DNA of 64,000 nucleotides from Geobacillus kaustophilus (lineage in GTDB: Bacteria; Bacillota; Bacilli; Bacillales; Anoxybacillaceae), in contig NZ_JYBP01000003.1 of assembly GCF_000948285.1 (NCBI RefSeq), positions 930,001 to 994,000 on the forward strand, written 5' to 3'. Every line of letters begins with the position of its first letter. Positions within the stretch are counted from its first letter, which is position 1. Under the pieces are notes generated by a model. That model searched no databases. It was given only the letters and a program-made list of their open reading frames with translations, and had not been told where the DNA came from. Below are positions 62,831-64,000 of the stretch, one piece after another. Both the position numbers and the translations under genes were made by a program.

Positions 62831-64000
62831 ATGCGAATACGTGATTGGGACCGCAACCTAAAAGTGCGCCTGTTTGGCGAGGCGCTCATGAATACGACCT
62901 TCTGGATGTTTTTTCCCTTTATGTCGATTTATTTTGCCGATGCCTTTGGCACAGAGACAGCGGGGCTGCTGATGATCGCTTCACAATTGTTTTCTGTCAT
63001 TGCCAACTTGATGGGCGGCTATTGCGCCGATATGTTCGGACGCAAGCGGATGATGGTATTGTCCGCCTACGGTCAGGGGGCGGCGTTTTTCGTTTTCGCT
63101 TTGGCCAGCTCCCCATGGTGGTCGTCGCCGTTTGTCGGCTTTCTTTGCTTTACGTTCGCGGGCATTTGCGGGGCGTTTTATTGGCCGGCGAGCCAGGCGA
63201 TGGTGGCGGATGTCGTGCCGGAACGAGATCGGAATCATGTTTTTGCCGTGTTTTACACATCCATCAATATTTCGGTTGTCATCGGACCGATTGTTGGCGG
63301 CCTTCTTTATGCTGAGCATCGGTTTGCCTTATTGCTTTTGGCCGCATGTTCGTGTTTTGTGATGGCAATGTTGCTGGCCAAACAATTACGCGAAACCGCG
63401 CCGCTCGCTGAGGTGGGCAGGGGGGATAGCGGGACGACGTGGCGGTCTTTTTTGCGCACACAGCTCGAGCAATATATGGTCATTGTCCGTGATCGTGTCT
63501 TTTTCTTGTTTCTTGTTGCTGGGATGTTGGTGGCGCAAACGTTTATGCAACTGGATTTGTTAATTCCATTGTATACAAAAGAAACAGTCGGAGCCGAAAC
63601 GTTGGGGGGATGGACGGTTGACGGCACGAGTGCCTTTGGCTGGCTGATTGCCGAAAACGGTCTGTTGGTCGCGCTATGCACGGTGGTTGTGACGCGTTGG
63701 ATGTCCCGCTATTCGGAGAAGCAGGCGTTTGTTGGTTCATCCGTCTTATACGGCATTTCGATGTGGCTGTTTAGCCAAACGTCCTCGCTGCTTGGATTGA
63801 TGGCGGTTATGGCGCTGTTCACGTTGGCTGAGCTGATGACGGCCGGTTTGCAGCAGTCGTTTGTGACGAAACTGGCTCCGGAGGAGATGCGCGGCCAGTA
63901 TTTTGCCGCCGCCAGCCTCCGCTTTACGATTGGGCGGATGTTGGCGCCGCTGTCGCTTGCGGCGGCGGCATGGGTCGGCTATGCATGGACATTTGTTAGC
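62831..64000 (+). CDS. Major facilitator superfamily transporter (3' end outside window)
   Basis: 390 codons from ATG 62831 to the window edge with no stop; AGGAGG lies 7 bases before the start. It begins MRIRDWDRNLKVRLFGEALM and has the MFS helices FWMFFPFMSIYFADAFG and ASQLFSVIANLMGGYCADMF, and the loop 2-3 motif GGYCADMFGRKRMMVLSAYG near 62. VADVVPERDRNHVFAVFYTS is the equivalent later segment. At least ten helices are inside the window. It is probably a multidrug- or sugar-type exporter; the substrate is unknown. Confidence 0.85.
   Translation, partial: MRIRDWDRNLKVRLFGEALMNTTFWMFFPFMSIYFADAFGTETAGLLMIASQLFSVIANLMGGYCADMFGRKRMMVLSAYGQGAAFFVFALASSPWWSSPFVGFLCFTFAGICGAFYWPASQAMVADVVPERDRNHVFAVFYTSINISVVIGPIVGGLLYAEHRFALLLLAACSCFVMAMLLAKQLRETAPLAEVGRGDSGTTWRSFLRTQLEQYMVIVRDRVFFLFLVAGMLVAQTFMQLDLLIPLYTKETVGAETLGGWTVDGTSAFGWLIAENGLLVALCTVVVTRWMSRYSEKQAFVGSSVLYGISMWLFSQTSSLLGLMAVMALFTLAELMTAGLQQSFVTKLAPEEMRGQYFAAASLRFTIGRMLAPLSLAAAAWVGYAWTFVS

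Overview
The window looks like chromosome of a moderately GC-rich thermophilic Bacillaceae, most likely Geobacillus or a close relative. This is inferred from gene content, not from a database search: a proline T-box ahead of proBA, gltC divergent from gltAB, a Gram-positive phenylacetate cluster, strong AGGAGG-type ribosome sites, and IS1182, ISL3, IS110 and IS200/IS605 elements. No rRNA, tRNA or CRISPR array was seen.

Layout. 1-7.3 kb: shikimate kinase whose terminator hairpin was duplicated by an IS1182 insertion, then a membrane-anchored glycoside-hydrolase-like protein, a decayed glycosyltransferase and a GtrA flippase-like protein. 7.4-12.2 kb: proBA (minus strand) behind a T-box with a Pro specifier, then ilvD with a cre site next to its promoter. 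12.6-24 kb: an almost complete phenylacetate catabolic cluster (paaK, paaABCD, EthD-like protein, paaF, paaG, aldehyde dehydrogenase, paaH, paaJ, paaX). A twin AACGTT motif with fixed spacing lies before both paaK and paaA. 24-27.2 kb: an AT-rich accessory patch with a phage-like HTH gene, two tiny membrane peptides that resemble type I toxins, an XRE regulator, an ISL3 element that ended a siderophore-binding protein gene, and a heptad-repeat coiled-coil protein. 27.3-35.1 kb: a large nuclease-helicase split by an IS110 element, an orphan and apparently truncated type III DNA methyltransferase, and a small gene cut by a 153-bp MITE with a perfect 8-bp target duplication. 35.3-40.1 kb: an omega-amino-acid (GABA-like) permease, a PucR-type regulator and a class III aminotransferase. 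40.3-49.7 kb: a Uma2 protein, a YhdH/YhfP oxidoreductase, a dhaK remnant, and gltC/gltA/gltB. 49.7-53.4 kb: a PAP2 phosphatase, a third coiled-coil paralogue and a DUF2157/GDYXXLXY membrane protein. 53.4-55.3 kb: an IS200/IS605 element with a nonsense mutation in tnpB, bounded by a 61-bp inverted duplication of its own right end. 55.3-64 kb: fructosamine kinase plus sirtuin, a DJ-1/PfpI protein, an EamA transporter, an ACT-domain malic enzyme, a SIS protein, a secreted CAP-domain protein and an MFS transporter cut by the window end.

How the parts fit. The core genes cover glutamate synthesis, proline and branched-chain amino acid synthesis, and aromatic catabolism down to acetyl-CoA and succinyl-CoA. 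The accessory patches are mostly broken: a nuclease-helicase, an orphan methyltransferase, a siderophore-binding protein, a glycosyltransferase and a small unknown gene have each been interrupted or trimmed, in several cases clearly by the mobile elements beside them. The least explained intact features are the peptide/HTH locus at 24.0-24.9 kb, the three-member coiled-coil family, and the MITE-split gene at 34.7-35.1 kb.
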